From positions 34,062,422 through 34,126,421 of the forward strand of contig NC_080048.1 in NCBI RefSeq assembly GCF_026212465.1: 64,000 bases of DNA, read 5' to 3'. The position numbers and the translations under genes are program-made. The stretch comes from Amaranthus tricolor. Its lineage: Eukaryota; Streptophyta; Magnoliopsida; Caryophyllales; Amaranthaceae. Below, piece by piece: positions 1-12,347 of this stretch; position 1 is the first letter of the stretch; each line of letters begins with the position of its first letter. The notes beneath the pieces were generated by a model. It was not told the DNA's origin, searched no databases, and saw nothing but the letters and a program-made list of their open reading frames with translations.

Positions 1-960
1 AATTATGAAAATTGGTACCCGGGGGTTTTGACGCCTTCCGGACGCAACGGTGAAGTCGGATTTTCAATTTGACAGTTTTAAGTTGAGTTTCTGGACAGAT
101 TGTATAGGCTGTCCTGTTTTGTGTATTTACCATGTTATAGTATGTGATGGATGTTCATGATTGTGTGTAGTATTCTAGGTATGGATGTGATTGTATATGT
201 GTGTTATGGATAATTTGAGAAAATGTGTATGTGTGCTTATTTCCCGAATACGATTGAACCCTGTAGGAAGTCGATTCGTGACCGGGAATTAATTAAGATG
301 CTTGTGAGTTGGTTATCTTGCTTAAGGTATGTACACGCAGCGTGGTTCGCATTAGTCCGATGTATCATATAATAATGGTATACAAAAGTAAAGTATGGAT
401 ATATAGTACGAATAATGTCATCTTTCGAATCAATAATTTTTATACATTGTTTTGATAAGCAGAGGTAGTATGACCTCACTAACTTTAAAGTGGACATAGT
501 ATGACGTTAATTGGTGGAAATGAATTACTCGCGGTATATGGGGGCATTATGAGCCACCGCGGGGGTATGCATACTTAACCATAGGCACCGAAGTAAGGCG
601 AGTGCCTATGGTAGAGACTTGCTTAGGGGTTAGCTCCCCCTAATGTATTGTCTCACTTATGGAGTTTGGAGTGTACCGGCAGTATGGCTGACTAATCTTT
701 ACATGAAAATAATTATTCTTAATAAGCATGATCGAAGCGTACGGTTCTGTGAATTGTCAGCTAATAAATTAAAACTTTCTCTTGTGTTATTATTTATTTG
801 GTATGCGACGTTTGCTGACGTGTACTTTTGGTCTTAACGACCCTGCGATGATGTTGTTTCCTATCTGGGCAATGACTAGCAGTAAGTTAAGTTGCAGGTT
901 TGGGGAGTGAGGATTGACCCTTGAAAAATAAATCATTAGAATATAGAATTTTGATAAGAA
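1..960. repeat. Probable decayed LTR-retrotransposon sequence
   Basis: No credible reading frame longer than about 86 codons is present. The stretch is richer in G and C than its surroundings and has the look of a plant Ty3/gypsy LTR or leader (short GC-rich blocks, a stable hairpin, stop-rich in all frames). It runs off the left edge, so its ends cannot be seen. The family assignment is an impression only. Confidence 0.3.
579..611. repeat. Hairpin, 10-bp perfect arms
   Basis: CCATAGGCAC at 579-588 is the exact reverse complement of GTGCCTATGG at 602-611, with a 13-base loop. It lies in LTR-like sequence, so it may be part of a retroelement leader or LTR. Confidence 0.6.
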
Positions 961-1705
961 ATAAATCATTAGAATTTCTAGTTAAGTTTGAAGAACATTT
1001 GGTTTTTATGAGGCGATTTTCGTTCTCAAGTTGTAATAAGTAGATTTAACTTTTCGTTCTTATCCGCTGCTAAGAATTTCTTATTATCTAATAGTTCTTA
1101 ATAACGCTAATAGAACTCGATCCGCACGTTTTCCTTAACTTCAAAACCGTTTTAAACTGTTTCTAACATCCCGGTTTGACTCGGATTATAGTTGTCTCGT
1201 TTTTAAAAGGTCATCTTCTCTTTCCGTACGACCCGAGTTATTCCGAGATGTTACAATAATATTATTTAAAAATATAAAAAAAAGTGGTAAATCAATTAAT
1301 TCTTATAATTATCCGGCCCATCTACACCAAGGCCCGTTAATAACCCGACCCGCTAATGACCCATTAAAATGTGACCCGACCCTTGACCCTTTGAGTCGAC
1401 CCGCCCCGTTGAACACCTCTACTCACAAATAAACGTTATTTACTAATACCCTCCCCGGTCGCTCTACTACATGTACTTCTACATTTTGGGCATTATTGGA
1501 AGTTTCCATATTTTTCATTGTGTTGCAATCTTTTATATAATGAATTTTCAAGTTTGCCCTTAATGACTTTTCATAACTTTATCTCTTTAATATCTCTCTA
1601 AAAACAATCATCAAACTAAAATTCAATATCAAAATGCTATGGCAAATGCAAAAGATCACCAAAATGATTTGGTAAGTATTGGAAACGCTCGTTAATTTCA
1701 AAAAA
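961..1705. other. Intergenic, no gene seen
   Basis: AT-rich sequence without a credible coding frame. At about 1312-1415 there is a GC-richer block with repeated ACCCGACCC-like words, the kind of pattern seen near decayed transposon ends. I can assign nothing else here. Confidence 0.4.
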
Positions 1706-2050
1706 ATTGCTTGTGTTGAAATTTGATTCATGTTCACTCTTTTTGCCATAACTTTTTATAGGAAAATTACATCAATACAATGTTTGCGGCATTAGAACCT
1801 AGACTTCGAGATCTTTTCAATGATATATTATATGTCAAATTCTAATAACTGAGCAAGAAATGTCGATCGCTTAAAGTTTGATACATATTCAATCTTTTGA
1901 CCATAAATTCTTATAGAAAAATCGCAATAAAGCAAGGTTTATGGAACTAGAAACTAGACTTCAAGAGCTTTTCAACGATATATTATATACCAAGCCAATT
2001 CCGATAACCAAGCGACAAATGACGATCGTTTAAAGTTTGCAGTGATTTTG
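1706..2050 (+). repeat. Left arm of a long inverted repeat, two tandem units
   Basis: Two diverged tandem units of about 150 bp share the words TTTGCCATAAC/TTTGACCATAAA, CTAGACTTC, GATATATTATAT and GATCG.TTAAAGTTTG. The same pair of units recurs in reverse orientation at 5594-5931. Inverted arms about 3.5 kb apart suggest the ends of one decayed TIR element, but no target duplication could be fixed. Confidence 0.65.
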
Positions 2051-4009
2051 TAATAGACTCAAAATTCTTAATCTTAATCTTCCGATTAATTATTCTGAAT
2101 TTTCAATTCAAATCTCTAATCCTTTTATTATCCATTTCAAACCATCTTTAATTCCTAAACCTTTTCTTATTTTGTAATTTCTTTCAAATATTAAACTTTA
2201 AAATAATATTTTGTTTAAAATCTTTTTATTAGCACTAAAATATTATTTTATTATTTTATAGTACGAAAAGTAAAATTTTATTATTATATTCACGGTTTTG
2301 TAAAATGTTACGTTTTAAGTTTCTTCCTTAAACTAATATTACTACTTATTATTTTAACCTTATAATTTTGAGTTAATTATTTTATACATAAAAATGAGTT
2401 GTATTTTTATTATTAACACTAAGTATAGTTTAAGCAAAATTCTCTAAGTAAACTACATATTTTCATGATCAAATTTACCCATTATTTTAAAGTATATTCA
2501 CTTGTACATACTAGAACAAAAGTTTGATGAACCAAAATCCTTTTTATAGTAACACATGATGTTCATCACTTACACAAGCTATCACCATTTCCTTACACAA
2601 GCTAACTTTTTTCTACACTCCAAACTCTTGCACATTCACTTACACACTCCAACTCTTACACATTCACTTACACACTCTAAATCACTTACACAAGTTAACC
2701 TTCTTTTATACTCTTAGCACTCTTTTTCATACAATCTAATGAATTACAAATTGCTCAAACCTATTATAAATACCCACCTTATCACTTACACCACCATCAT
2801 CAAATCTTTCTAACATTCTTTCTTATATTTTCACTTCATTAAAATCTTACTACATTAATACTTTTATTATTTATTGAAGAAATTCAAGAACATGGAGCTT
2901 ATAACACTCTTTATTTAGCTTAAATCATCATCATTATGGAGTATTATTGGGTTATTACTTTGGGTACTTAATGCATCATTATTTTTGGAGTTTAGATTTA
3001 ATTATTTTGGGAGCTTAGAAGATCATCATTATTTTGGGAGTTTGGATTAATTATCTTTGGAGAATTATTATCTATCTTGGAGGGTCTTATTTCTTATTAT
3101 TTTCCTAATTAATACTTAGAATAACTTCTTACCTTAATTTTTTTTGTGGAATTTTACATTATATTTATTTTATAATATGCAAAGTATGAAATATGCTAAT
3201 ATGTTTTAGTAGGAAGTTAGTTTAATGAAATTATGATCAAGATTATATTAAGTATGTGTATGCTAAAAGTATTTTTTAGTATGTTAATTTAATATTCTTT
3301 GAACAAGTTTAGGAAGTTGGGTGCAAAATTATATTTTAGTGATATTAAGTATGATTCATGTTATAAACTAGTGCTAGTATGTTTATGAGTTATGTGTTAC
3401 ATTATAAATGTTATTATATTTAAGAATTTTTATGTTAAAACTTTATTAATATGTTTATGTTAGCCTTCAAATTAGTTTATAAGGTAGTAAGTTATTTTAT
3501 GAACTTATTTTTTATTAAGTATGGTTATATTAAGAATATTGTTATTATACTTTATTTTGAGATTTAAGTTTATCCTTAAGGTTATAGTAAATTTCTAAGT
3601 TATTGCGTAAAGTTTTTATTTTTGTAAGTGGTTATGTTAATTATTTAAATTTAGGATTTAGTATGATAAATTAAATTAAGTCGTTCTTTTTATGTGAAAA
3701 GGGAGCAAAACATTCATAGGCCATTCATCCACTATCATATAAAAAAAAGAGAGTTTGATTTACTATTTTAAATTATTACAACTATTTTTGTGATAATAAT
3801 AAAACAATAATTTAAAAAGATATTTTTAAGAAACTTTTATAAGTTATTAAATGTTGAAGTGTTTTTTCTTGAATATATGAGATTTCATAATAAAAGTAAC
3901 TTTTAGTCACTATTTAGTACAAAATATTTTATTTGCTAACTATTTGACCAAAATTTGTGTAAAATGATGGAAAAGTATTTTTAGTATACTTGCCGCTCAA
4001 ACTATGTGT
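2051..4009. other. AT-rich interior between inverted arms, no gene
   Basis: Very AT-rich DNA with no credible open frame. It contains a TATAAATA word at 2765-2772 preceded by short C/A-rich repeats, and a diffuse series of TTTGGGAGTTT-like words around 2950-3090. This could be LTR-like promoter sequence, but there is no coding product to support it. Confidence 0.35.
2566..2705 (+). repeat. Imperfect short tandem repeat rich in CACTTACACA
   Basis: The words CACTTACACAAGCTA, CACTTACACACTCCAA and CACTTACACACTCTAA follow one another with small changes, giving a pyrimidine/A-rich stretch about 60 bp upstream of the TATAAATA word. Confidence 0.55.
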
Positions 4010-4345
4010 GAAATATTGATTTTGTGATATTACAAGATTTACTTATTTTATAATTAGAAATATTGACTTTTGCGAAAATTATAAGTTTGACTTGTTTTAA
4101 AACTAGAAATATTGATTTTTGTGAAATTATAAGTTTTATTTGTTTTATAACTAGGATGTTGATTTTTGCAAAATTAATAAGTTTACTTATTTTTCTAAAC
4201 TTGAAATATTGATTTTTGGTGAACTTGTAAAATTTTGAAAATTTATCCAAATGATGCAATTTTAACTTGAATTTTATTGGAATATTTGATTTTTTTTGAA
4301 GAGAATAAAGTTTTATTTATTGTAAAGTTGGAAATATTGATTTTT
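4010..4345 (+). repeat. Degenerate ~47-60 bp tandem repeat
   Basis: GAAATATTGATTTTTG and variants recur at intervals of roughly 47-60 bp, each followed by a variant of AAATTATAAGTTT and then TTTTATAACTAG. At least four units are recognisable. An open frame on the minus strand here is a product of the repeat and is not a gene. Confidence 0.6.
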
Positions 4346-4589
4346 GAAACTTATTTAAAGAGAAAGAGATGTTAGTAGCTACTTGTGGAATATATTTATT
4401 TGGAGACTATTGATAGAATATTAAGTTATTAGAGTGACTTAAGCGAACTATTAAAAATAAAGTTATAAATAAAATTTAATGTATAAAAATTTAATAATGA
4501 ATGTATATAGACATAAAGGTTAATTTTACGTTATGATTAAGAGTTTTATTAAATAAAAGAGGTTATCACCTAAGTTGATCAAAGTCAAA

Positions 4590-5400
4590 GTCAAAGTCAA
4601 ATTGTAGTAATAAATATGTGATGTACTTGTGTGAATGCATATTGATTGAATAACCCTGATAGTAAGGTAATGTCGAACCATAGACCGACATGTAAAATCC
4701 CGGCGCCTATGTTGGCCGGCACGTAAAACGCGATGTAAGACAGGGGGGTTAGATACCTATACTGTAGAGCTCGAGCATAAATTGTATTGGAGGAGTGACA
4801 ACTCCCACCATAGTTAGGGTTTAGGACTACGGTCCTCACCTAACCAGACCCTTACATATATATCAGGTGTCATATTGATGTGCTTGTTAATCAGTGATAA
4901 ACTTGATTAGTGTTGATGCTATGATGCATGCTACGGTTATGAGTATTAACCAAATGAACTTACTTAAGTGTTAAGATTAACGAATTGTATAAGTGGCAAT
5001 AACGTACTTCTGTCAGGACCGAGAATGGTATCTTAATGACTTAAAAATATGTAACAGAAAAAGAATATGGTAAAATTATACGGTGGTGTCACTTAATTAT
5101 AAGTTCGTACTTAAATTATTTTGTAAATGTAGCATATAGTTTCCGTATTTTGAGCTGGATAGGAAGTTATGCTCAGTGCTAAGCGCTTACCGATTCGATC
5201 AGCGATCATCCGTATCATAGATGGCAGCATTTTGTAGGATTTAGTTTATGTTCCGATCCAGGCCACAGCAATTACTATTTATCGAGAATTTAGCTACTTT
5301 TTGTACGTTTATTAATGACTTGATGATGATGTACTTTTTTTTCATTTTGAGCAAACAATATTTTTTATCAGATGTAATATTTTACTTTTGTTTTAAATAG
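4590..5400. repeat. Possible LTR-like segment
   Basis: This is a GC-richer island inside AT-rich DNA, with no long open frame. Composition and texture resemble the 1-960 stretch. It lies inside the inverted arms at 1706-2050 and 5594-5931. I could not find matching direct repeats, so a real LTR is not shown. Confidence 0.25.
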
Positions 5401-5528
5401 TTTCAATTTTTATGATTAAAGTTTTTAACAATTCGGCATTTTGAGACTTCAGTAATATTTTTGTATCAAACATTATTATTATATGTTAATTATATATCGA
5501 GATTGTCGCTTCTGTTACAGATTTTTAG

Positions 5529-5583
5529 TACATCCAATCGCGTAAAACACGCATGGTCGCTTAAAACACACTACTGGATGTAC
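5529..5583. repeat. Inverted pair GTACATCCA/TGGATGTAC
   Basis: GTACATCCA at 5529-5537 pairs exactly with TGGATGTAC at 5575-5583. The loop has the repeated word TAAAACACRC. It sits just inside the right inverted arm. Confidence 0.55.
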
Positions 5584-5593
5584 AAAAAAATTC

Positions 5594-5931
5594 CCTGCAA
5601 ACTTTAAGTGATCGTCATTTCTCGCTCGATTGTCGGAATGAGGCATATAATATATTGTTGGAAAGATCTTGAAATCTAGTTTTGAATGACGCAAACCTTG
5701 AAATAATGTAATTTTTGTATAAAAAGTTATGGCCAAAAGTTCAAATTTTAGCACAAGCAAATTTTAAACGATTGTTATTTCTTGCTCGGTTATTGGAATT
5801 GGGAATATAATATATCATTGGAAACATCTTGAAGTCTAGGTTTTAATGCCGCAAACATTGAATTAATGTGATTTTCTTAACAAAAATTATGGATAAAAGA
5901 GTAAACATATATCAATTTTCAGCACAAACGT
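5594..5931 (-). repeat. Right arm of the long inverted repeat
   Basis: Read on the minus strand it gives the same two tandem units as 1706-2050: (GC)CATAACTTTTTATA, TTTGCG.CATT, CTAGA.TTCAAGA, GATATATTATAT, then CGA..AAGAAATGACGATC. Confidence 0.65.
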
Positions 5932-6009
5932 GTAACTAGGTTTATTTTCCAATTTTTAAAATTTATTTTTTTATAATTAATATTCTTTATTTGAATTTAA
6001 TAATTATCA

Positions 6010-6450
6010 ATAATTTTAGTTTAATAATAATAATGGTTGATGAAAACGATGCTATATTAGAGATCAAACAATGTGTTTCAATTTCTAATATCACCAAGAT
6101 CGAATGTTTGAAATCTTGTGATGAACAAATTACACTATCAATGAAAACAATGTTTGTAGGAGATAATAATGCAATAAAATGACACAGAGATTTAACGAGG
6201 TTCACCCAATTTAGGCTACGTCCTCCAGTGTGTAGTATCTCATTTATATTATCACAAAGGAGTTCAAAGAACTCTGAAATGGAGAATTACAACAAAGAAG
6301 AGATATATAGGCTATGTGTTTAGGCTTGAGTTATTTTGTGGATGTGTTACAATGGCATATGAGACCTCTAATTATATAAGTTTGTACATTAATGATTATT
6401 ACATAATTAAGGCTAAAGATTAATGCACAATAAACAACTTCGAGGAACAT
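6010..6450 (-). repeat. LTR-like repeat, copy 1 (minus orientation)
   Basis: The minus strand matches 22759-23170 over most of its length. Shared words include AGTTCTTTGAACTCCTTTGTGATAA, GTGAGATACTACACAC.., GAGGACGTAG and GGTGAACCTC. The layout (A/T start, short leader, TTTATTGCATTATTATCTCCTAC near the end) resembles a plant copia LTR. No internal domain is attached, so it is a solo LTR or a fragment. Confidence 0.5.
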
Positions 6451-6874
6451 CGAGAGTCAAAAACTGAATCCAAGCTCGATCAAGGCAATGCTTCTTTACT
6501 TGGATGCCTCGTACAATGATCTTCACCCTTTAGTTTTCTCATTAACTATCATTCATCATGCCATAATTCTTATGTTTAAGTCACTCTTTAATTTCTTCAT
6601 AACTTCATGAATTAATTCAAACACTTAAACACCATCATCAATCACACATTAAGTTACATACTTAACTTACTCATTTAATTCATTCATAGGATTCCCTCTT
6701 TATGCACTTAGTAATGCATAGAATTGATTTGGTGAATTCAAGTCACCATTTAACACTAATAGTTGATTTTATAATTAAAAACATTTTAAGGGCATTTTAA
6801 TAAATTCAATTAAAAAGGTGGAGATACAATAAAAAAGGTAGCGACTTTAATTTAAAGATGGGCTATTTTTTTAT
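6451..6874. other. Intergenic, nothing recognised
   Basis: AT-rich DNA with no credible coding frame or clear repeat. It may be the continuation of the retroelement fragment at 6010-6450. Confidence 0.3.
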
Positions 6875-7062
6875 ATTGAAGTACATAATTAAAAATTATA
6901 AAAAATTAATATCATGAAAGTATGAAATTAGACAATTTATCATAGAAGTATATATATTTGATTATATTTTTTTACACATTAAACAGAATATATAAAATAA
7001 GCTTATACGATGAATAATATCAATAATATTTTAGCAATTATTTTCGAACGAAGAAATTATAA
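6875..7062. mobile_element. MITE fragment, same family as 30429-30650
   Basis: The words AAAATTATAAAAA.TTAATA, ATGAAA.TATGA.ATTAG.CAATT and CACATTA..C..AATATATAAAATAAG occur in the same order at 30510-30620. The ends here are blurred. Confidence 0.45.
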
Positions 7063-8544
7063 TACTCCCTCTTCAGTTATATTTCACTTTAGTGTAATAA
7101 TTTGTTTGTAACTTAATTAACAAAATGGAATCGTAAAAATATAAAAGAATAGTCATACATGTTAAATGCCTAAATAAGATTTCAATCAAAGCAACATACA
7201 ACATCGAGGGCTACTTCTTGAAAAATTGAAGCAACTGAGCTAGAATCAAGAACAAAGAACCATAATCATTTGGTTAAGGGACCAATGTAATTCGTTGCAC
7301 TAGATAATTTGCACTAAATGCTTTTTTTATGAGCAACACCCAAGTTCGTTATCCTTGGTAGTTTCATTAGACAACAACAAATCTTATTGCTCTAGCTCGT
7401 TTCCATGAATGACAATCAATTTGTCGCTCAAGACACGGTTTAGTTGTTTCACAAAAATAACGATTTTGAGCTACAAATAATTTACAACTCGTTGCCCATG
7501 CTCTTGTGCAACGACTCTTAGGCAATGACTTCACAAAGGACATTTTTTCGCTGCATAATAATTTGGGCAACGAAAAAACAATTTTGTGCAACAAATTCTA
7601 TTGTCACCTAAAAGCATTTTTCATGTTGTAACATGCGTTTGGTAAAAAAAAGTAATGTACACTCACTACTTGAGGTGTAGATCAAATACCACTATTGCAC
7701 AAGTGAATAAAAAAAGAGATAAAGAAATCGGAAATATTTGTCTTTAAATGAATGAATCAACACAAATTTATAGGCTCTTTCCAACGACTCTATTTAATGT
7801 CATTTATTATGAATGAAAACCAATAAAGGTCCAACGATAATCACGTGGAGTTTTTAACTTTTAAAGGATCATTTATCCGACACCAAGTTGGTATCATTGA
7901 ATAATGTGAGTTGTTTTTATGTTTATTGTATTATTGGGTTTAATCTTCATTGTTGTGCTATGTTTTTTCTCATTTTTTAACTTTTTATTTCCTTTTCCTT
8001 TTTGCTACTAATTCATCAGGACCAAATAGTAATGTCTAGAGGGGGAGTAAAAATTGATAAATTTATTAAACATGAGCAATTTTTAAAATTATGATATTTT
8101 TCTTATAATAACTTTATCTTTAAACACTTAACATATACTACGTGATTCAATATTGAGGCGTCCAATTTTTATAGGGCCCAATACTATCGAACATGTCGAA
8201 CATATATACTCAGAATTACTTTTGGTAATGTCAATAGTGATTTGATATTAAATACCATTTGTTTGATGTTATTGCCAATTTTATACTCTAGCAAATACTT
8301 AAATACCATGATTGGATAAACTTAAATTCCTTGATGAACAGAAAAAGGCAACCAATGAAGTGTCGAATAGGATGATAGGAAATGTCCAGAAATAGGCGAC
8401 CACTCTTCAGTTTGCACGTTGCACACCAATACATGGCTCTTTACGGTCTTCTACACGGACACGCGGCTTAACACATTCTTGACGTATATCTTAACTTTAC
8501 CCTCCGGAGTACTTCAATTGTTAGGGGATTGGTTGTTGTACTAT
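7063..8544. other. Intergenic with a possible CACTA-like subterminal region
   Basis: At about 7370-7625 short variants of TTGTGCAACGA, GGGCAACGAA and TCGCTGCATAAT recur in both orientations, as in the subterminal repeats of CACTA (En/Spm) transposons. The CACTA terminus itself is not visible. The rest, to 8544, shows no credible gene. Confidence 0.3.
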
Positions 8545-8815
8545 CATATTCATCATTACTCCCTATGTCTGGTCAGAATTAAAAAAAATAGAAAAATTTA
8601 CAATTTTTTAAGAAAAATTAATATTAATAATAATTAAAATCAGAAAATAAATTATGTGGATAAAATTAAATGATAGTTAAAATATATAGATGAGATTAAA
8701 AAAAATAATAAATCATTATCCTAAAATAAAAATAATGCAAAATCAATAAGACAGACTAAAATAACAATTTATGCAAAATAAATAAAATGAAAGGAAATAG
8801 TTTTTTTTTTTAATA
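8545..8815. mobile_element. Possible Stowaway-like MITE
   Basis: It begins with TACTCCCTATGTCTGGTCAG and runs through AT-rich DNA with words (ATAAATTATGTGGA, TAAAATAAAAATAATGCAAAAT) that reappear in reverse orientation around 11890-12110. The right end is not sharp. Confidence 0.35.
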
Positions 8816-10540
8816 CTATTATGCTTATTTTGCATCATTACGATTTACTATGTGAACATTTCCTCTGCATAATGCAAAATTAGTGGGACTTTGTAGTATA
8901 AGCCTAGCTAATGACTAATCTTGAGTTAAGAAAAATGTTGAATAGTTCTAACAACTTTAATCAAAATTTTAAATAAATATGAATTTGGTACATTTTGGTA
9001 AAATATTTTTTAAGATTGTCACAAAAATCTAATTCAACAAAAAATTTAAATAGTTCTAGATGATATTTTTTTTGTTTCTTTAATTGCACTACTTTTCTGT
9101 CCATCGATGTAAGTAAATATTGTTTGAAGATCAATAAATATTAAAATGCTTACATTACTAAAATAATATATACCTGGTTAATGGTGTAAAAATGGGTATT
9201 TATTGCTTATCATTGGATATTCTTAAGAATGTCCAGAATGACCTTCTGAGAGTGTTGCTTCTAATCCCAAAACACCGTCCTTGTAAAGTCGGCTACAACC
9301 TTTGACATGACAGCCTATCATTGGATTCATGGCGGTGCACTTAATATCCTAAACAACCTTTCGATGCACGTCCTTTTCAAAAAAATAATCTCTTAACCTA
9401 ACCACTTGAGTGACATGTACTGTAAATATATATACATATTGGCTAGCTTTATATTTAATGGACTGTATTTAATTGTTTTCTTTTGTTTCCCTTCCCTGTT
9501 AAATTATGATCTAACCTTAAATTATTGACCAATGTCTGGACCCAGATTAATTGATACTGATTCAGACACATACAATGTTGTTCTATATTATTTTGGCATA
9601 ATTTTAACAATAATATAAAAAATTTAAAATGCTCGACCTCTTGGATCAACCCAAACTCAATCTAAACCTCACATGACTCGAAAGCAAGGGGTCTCTGAGG
9701 GTGTGCAAGATGATCGACCGCATATGGCCCCTTTTTTTCGTATATGAAAAGGTTAATAAAAAATTATATTAAATTTATTAATAAAATAAATATATATACT
9801 ATAATAGGGACCTTAAATATTTCAAGACGGCTTTGCCCAAAAGTTAAACCGAATCCAAAATCGCTAGCTACTAGATTAGAAAAGTGTCGTCCTCGTTTTA
9901 GCCATATGAAGGAAAATTGTGAGAAGCTTGCATAGCTTCTCTAGGCTTTATCACGATGTATTAATGCATTAAACTCGTAGAGAGTGTAAAAATTCAGCTG
10001 AACGATGTTCGACATAAGATTGCCGGTCGCTTGAAATGCACAGGAGGTTAGCGCAAAAATAAAACCACATCGGGCAGAGATGGAACTTAGTATGCTAAAA
10101 GAGCGTTGAGCTTTATTTTGATTCAAAATTTACATTATGATTTTTTGTTGTATTGATTGGCTATATTTTAGTTGAATTCAATTTTATTGTTAACTCCGCC
10201 CCCCTAACATTCTGTTCAAGTTTCGCCATTGACATCGGGTCAACTGCATTGTTTTCAAAACAAATGCACCAATATTTCCTGAATTGTAAGGATGTAAAAA
10301 TTGCATTTTGGGCCATATCAGAAAATATATTATGATTCAATCGATATTTAAGGCATTCTAGTATCGTGATCGCGACCGTTCCCATATATGCTATGATTCT
10401 AATAGTAAACTACTACCTTAAGAAACAGGTGAGCTGAGAAACCTTATTCTTGTAACCTTTACATGGGAGAACTATGAGAATATATGAGGTACAATTACAT
10501 TCCTTAATTAAGTGATTGTTTATGGGCATGTAACCTTTTA
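8816..10540. other. Intergenic, transposon remnants at most
   Basis: No credible gene. GC-richer patches at about 9220-9375, 9690-9730 and 9900-10120 interrupt the AT-rich background and are likely old transposon pieces, but none has recognisable ends or coding motifs. Confidence 0.35.
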
Positions 10541-10856
10541 CGGCTCGTTTGGTAATCAGTATTATAATGGTGGGAATGGTAATGAATAATTCGTTTAATT
10601 TCGGTAGGAATGTCTCTTGATAAGTTTAACGATCATGCTAATTATCTTTCAACAGTCTCATTTTCTTCACATAATTTATTCTGATGCATTACCATTTGAA
10701 AATGTAGTGGTCTTAGGTAGCAATGGGAAATTGTGAACAAATAAACTTTTATGATCAAACTTTCATTACCATGGGAATAACATGATTCATATCATGAAAA
10801 TTACACCACAGATTATTCTCATTTTCATCACTTAATACCAATTACCAAACAGACCG
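10541..10856. mobile_element. Tourist-like (PIF/Harbinger) MITE, intact ends
   Basis: Ends CGGCTCGTTTGGTAATCAG and (minus strand) CGGTCTGTTTGGTAATTGG form a terminal inverted repeat. The element is flanked on both sides by TTA (10538-10540 and 10857-10859), the target duplication expected for Tourist elements. It has no coding capacity. A homologous copy at about 52810-54735 is split by another transposon, and a shorter relative lies at 31167-31425. Confidence 0.75.
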
Positions 10857-12347
10857 TTAGTGACTAATATTGTTGAGTATCATGTTAAGGTGACGTTTAA
10901 CAGCTCCTTTTGTAAGGCAGCTTGTATGTTATTGTCAAGGATAACTAAATCTATTCAAGAGTTCTTCATGCATAGCAAACTTCTAAAAGAAGTACTAGAA
11001 TTTCGTATTCCCTAAGGTCAATGATCCTACGTATCCCGGTGATTATCTTCCTATTGCTTGTTGTAATGCTTTTTACAAGCATAACTAAGTTGATACGTCT
11101 AGATTATCCCTTCCTGTTTCTAATAGTCATGGGTGCCTCATCAAAGTTAAGACATTATGAAAGCTTATATATGTCTCCTCTTCTCTTCTTCCAGGGGCAA
11201 TTTTAGGCCTATTAAAGGTGTGCGACTGTTTAGGACTCTCAGAAAACATGGGCCTCATATATTAACAAACTCATTGTGGTTATCAATCAAGCATAGCTGA
11301 GTTGGTATGTATCTTCCTCTGATATTCTTTGTTAGGGGATCAAAACCTACCAGCATTTAATATTGGAAAAAATTGGGTCCATATTTTACCCTTAGTGGTG
11401 ACGAACGGTTTTAATTTTCAAAATATCAAAATGATTAGGGCCCTATGCTCTTTGCTCTGCCCTTTTCTTCCTTCTTTGGATGGAATCTCATACAAGAATT
11501 ATCATGAAGTGTATTGGTTCAAAATTTAATACATTATTAGCTTATGAAGGTGAGTTTATTTCTAGTGGACAAAATGACTAGTAAAAAGAAGGAAATGGGT
11601 AAGGAGAAATTCATCCTGTGCAGCTAAACTGCAGCTCATCCATTAGTATTTTTTTTTCTACTTACAGATCACATTTACTCCTTCTTTATTATGAGTATGA
11701 ATTGCCGTTTTCCTTGCCTCCCTAGCCTTGATCATAATTCCTATAAACGAGATATACCGGTCACCGACTAGGTATGATGATGATGCAATTTTAGCTTTTT
11801 GGCAAGCAAAATTCGTTCCGTTATGTGATGAGCAACTTTAATGAGGTTAGGGAAAATGGCAAGTTTATTTATGTCACAAAATATTCATTCCGCCTTATTT
11901 AATTTAGCATTATTTTTTATTTCACTTTATCCTATTTATTTTGCATCATTTTTATTTTTTGGACAATTATCCATCATTTTCTTTTAATCACATTCATATA
12001 TTTTAATTCTCTTTTAATTTCATTCACGCAATTTACTATCTCTATATTTATACCAAATATACACTTTTTCTATCAAAAAATAAACACTTTATTTTTTTAC
12101 TACTAATTCAAATGCCGGGATAGTAGATTGCTCAGGATAAGGCTTGGTCTGAGAAGATTAAATTGTGATGAGTGGATTTCCGTATTACTCCGTTTTTTTG
12201 GGCTTGTTAGTCCAGGCCCGGCTCCATTGTTAGAGCAAAATGAGCGGCCTTAAGGCCCCTCAATTTCAGGGGCATACAATTTTTTCCAAGTATAACAGTA
12301 AAATTCAATTGATGATTACTTTCTCGATCATTTGTTTTAATATTTAA
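10857..12347. other. Intergenic, no supported gene
   Basis: Open frames of about 60 codons at 11021 and 11329 have no recognisable domain and are not supported as genes. Around 12190-12290 a GC-richer patch with AGGCCC words looks like a transposon end remnant. At 11890-12110 lies a poly-T-rich region related in reverse to 8545-8815. Confidence 0.4.

Noticed and set aside
4002..4259. An 85-codon minus-strand frame rich in K and I
   Set aside because: It is read out of the ~47-60 bp tandem repeat.
7367..7594. A 75-codon minus-strand frame
   Set aside because: It follows repeated TTGTGCAACGA-type words resembling CACTA subterminal repeats, so it is not a gene.
11021..11529. Two small plus-strand frames with hydrophobic segments
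   Set aside because: No conserved motif or splice structure, and the text between them is non-coding in appearance.
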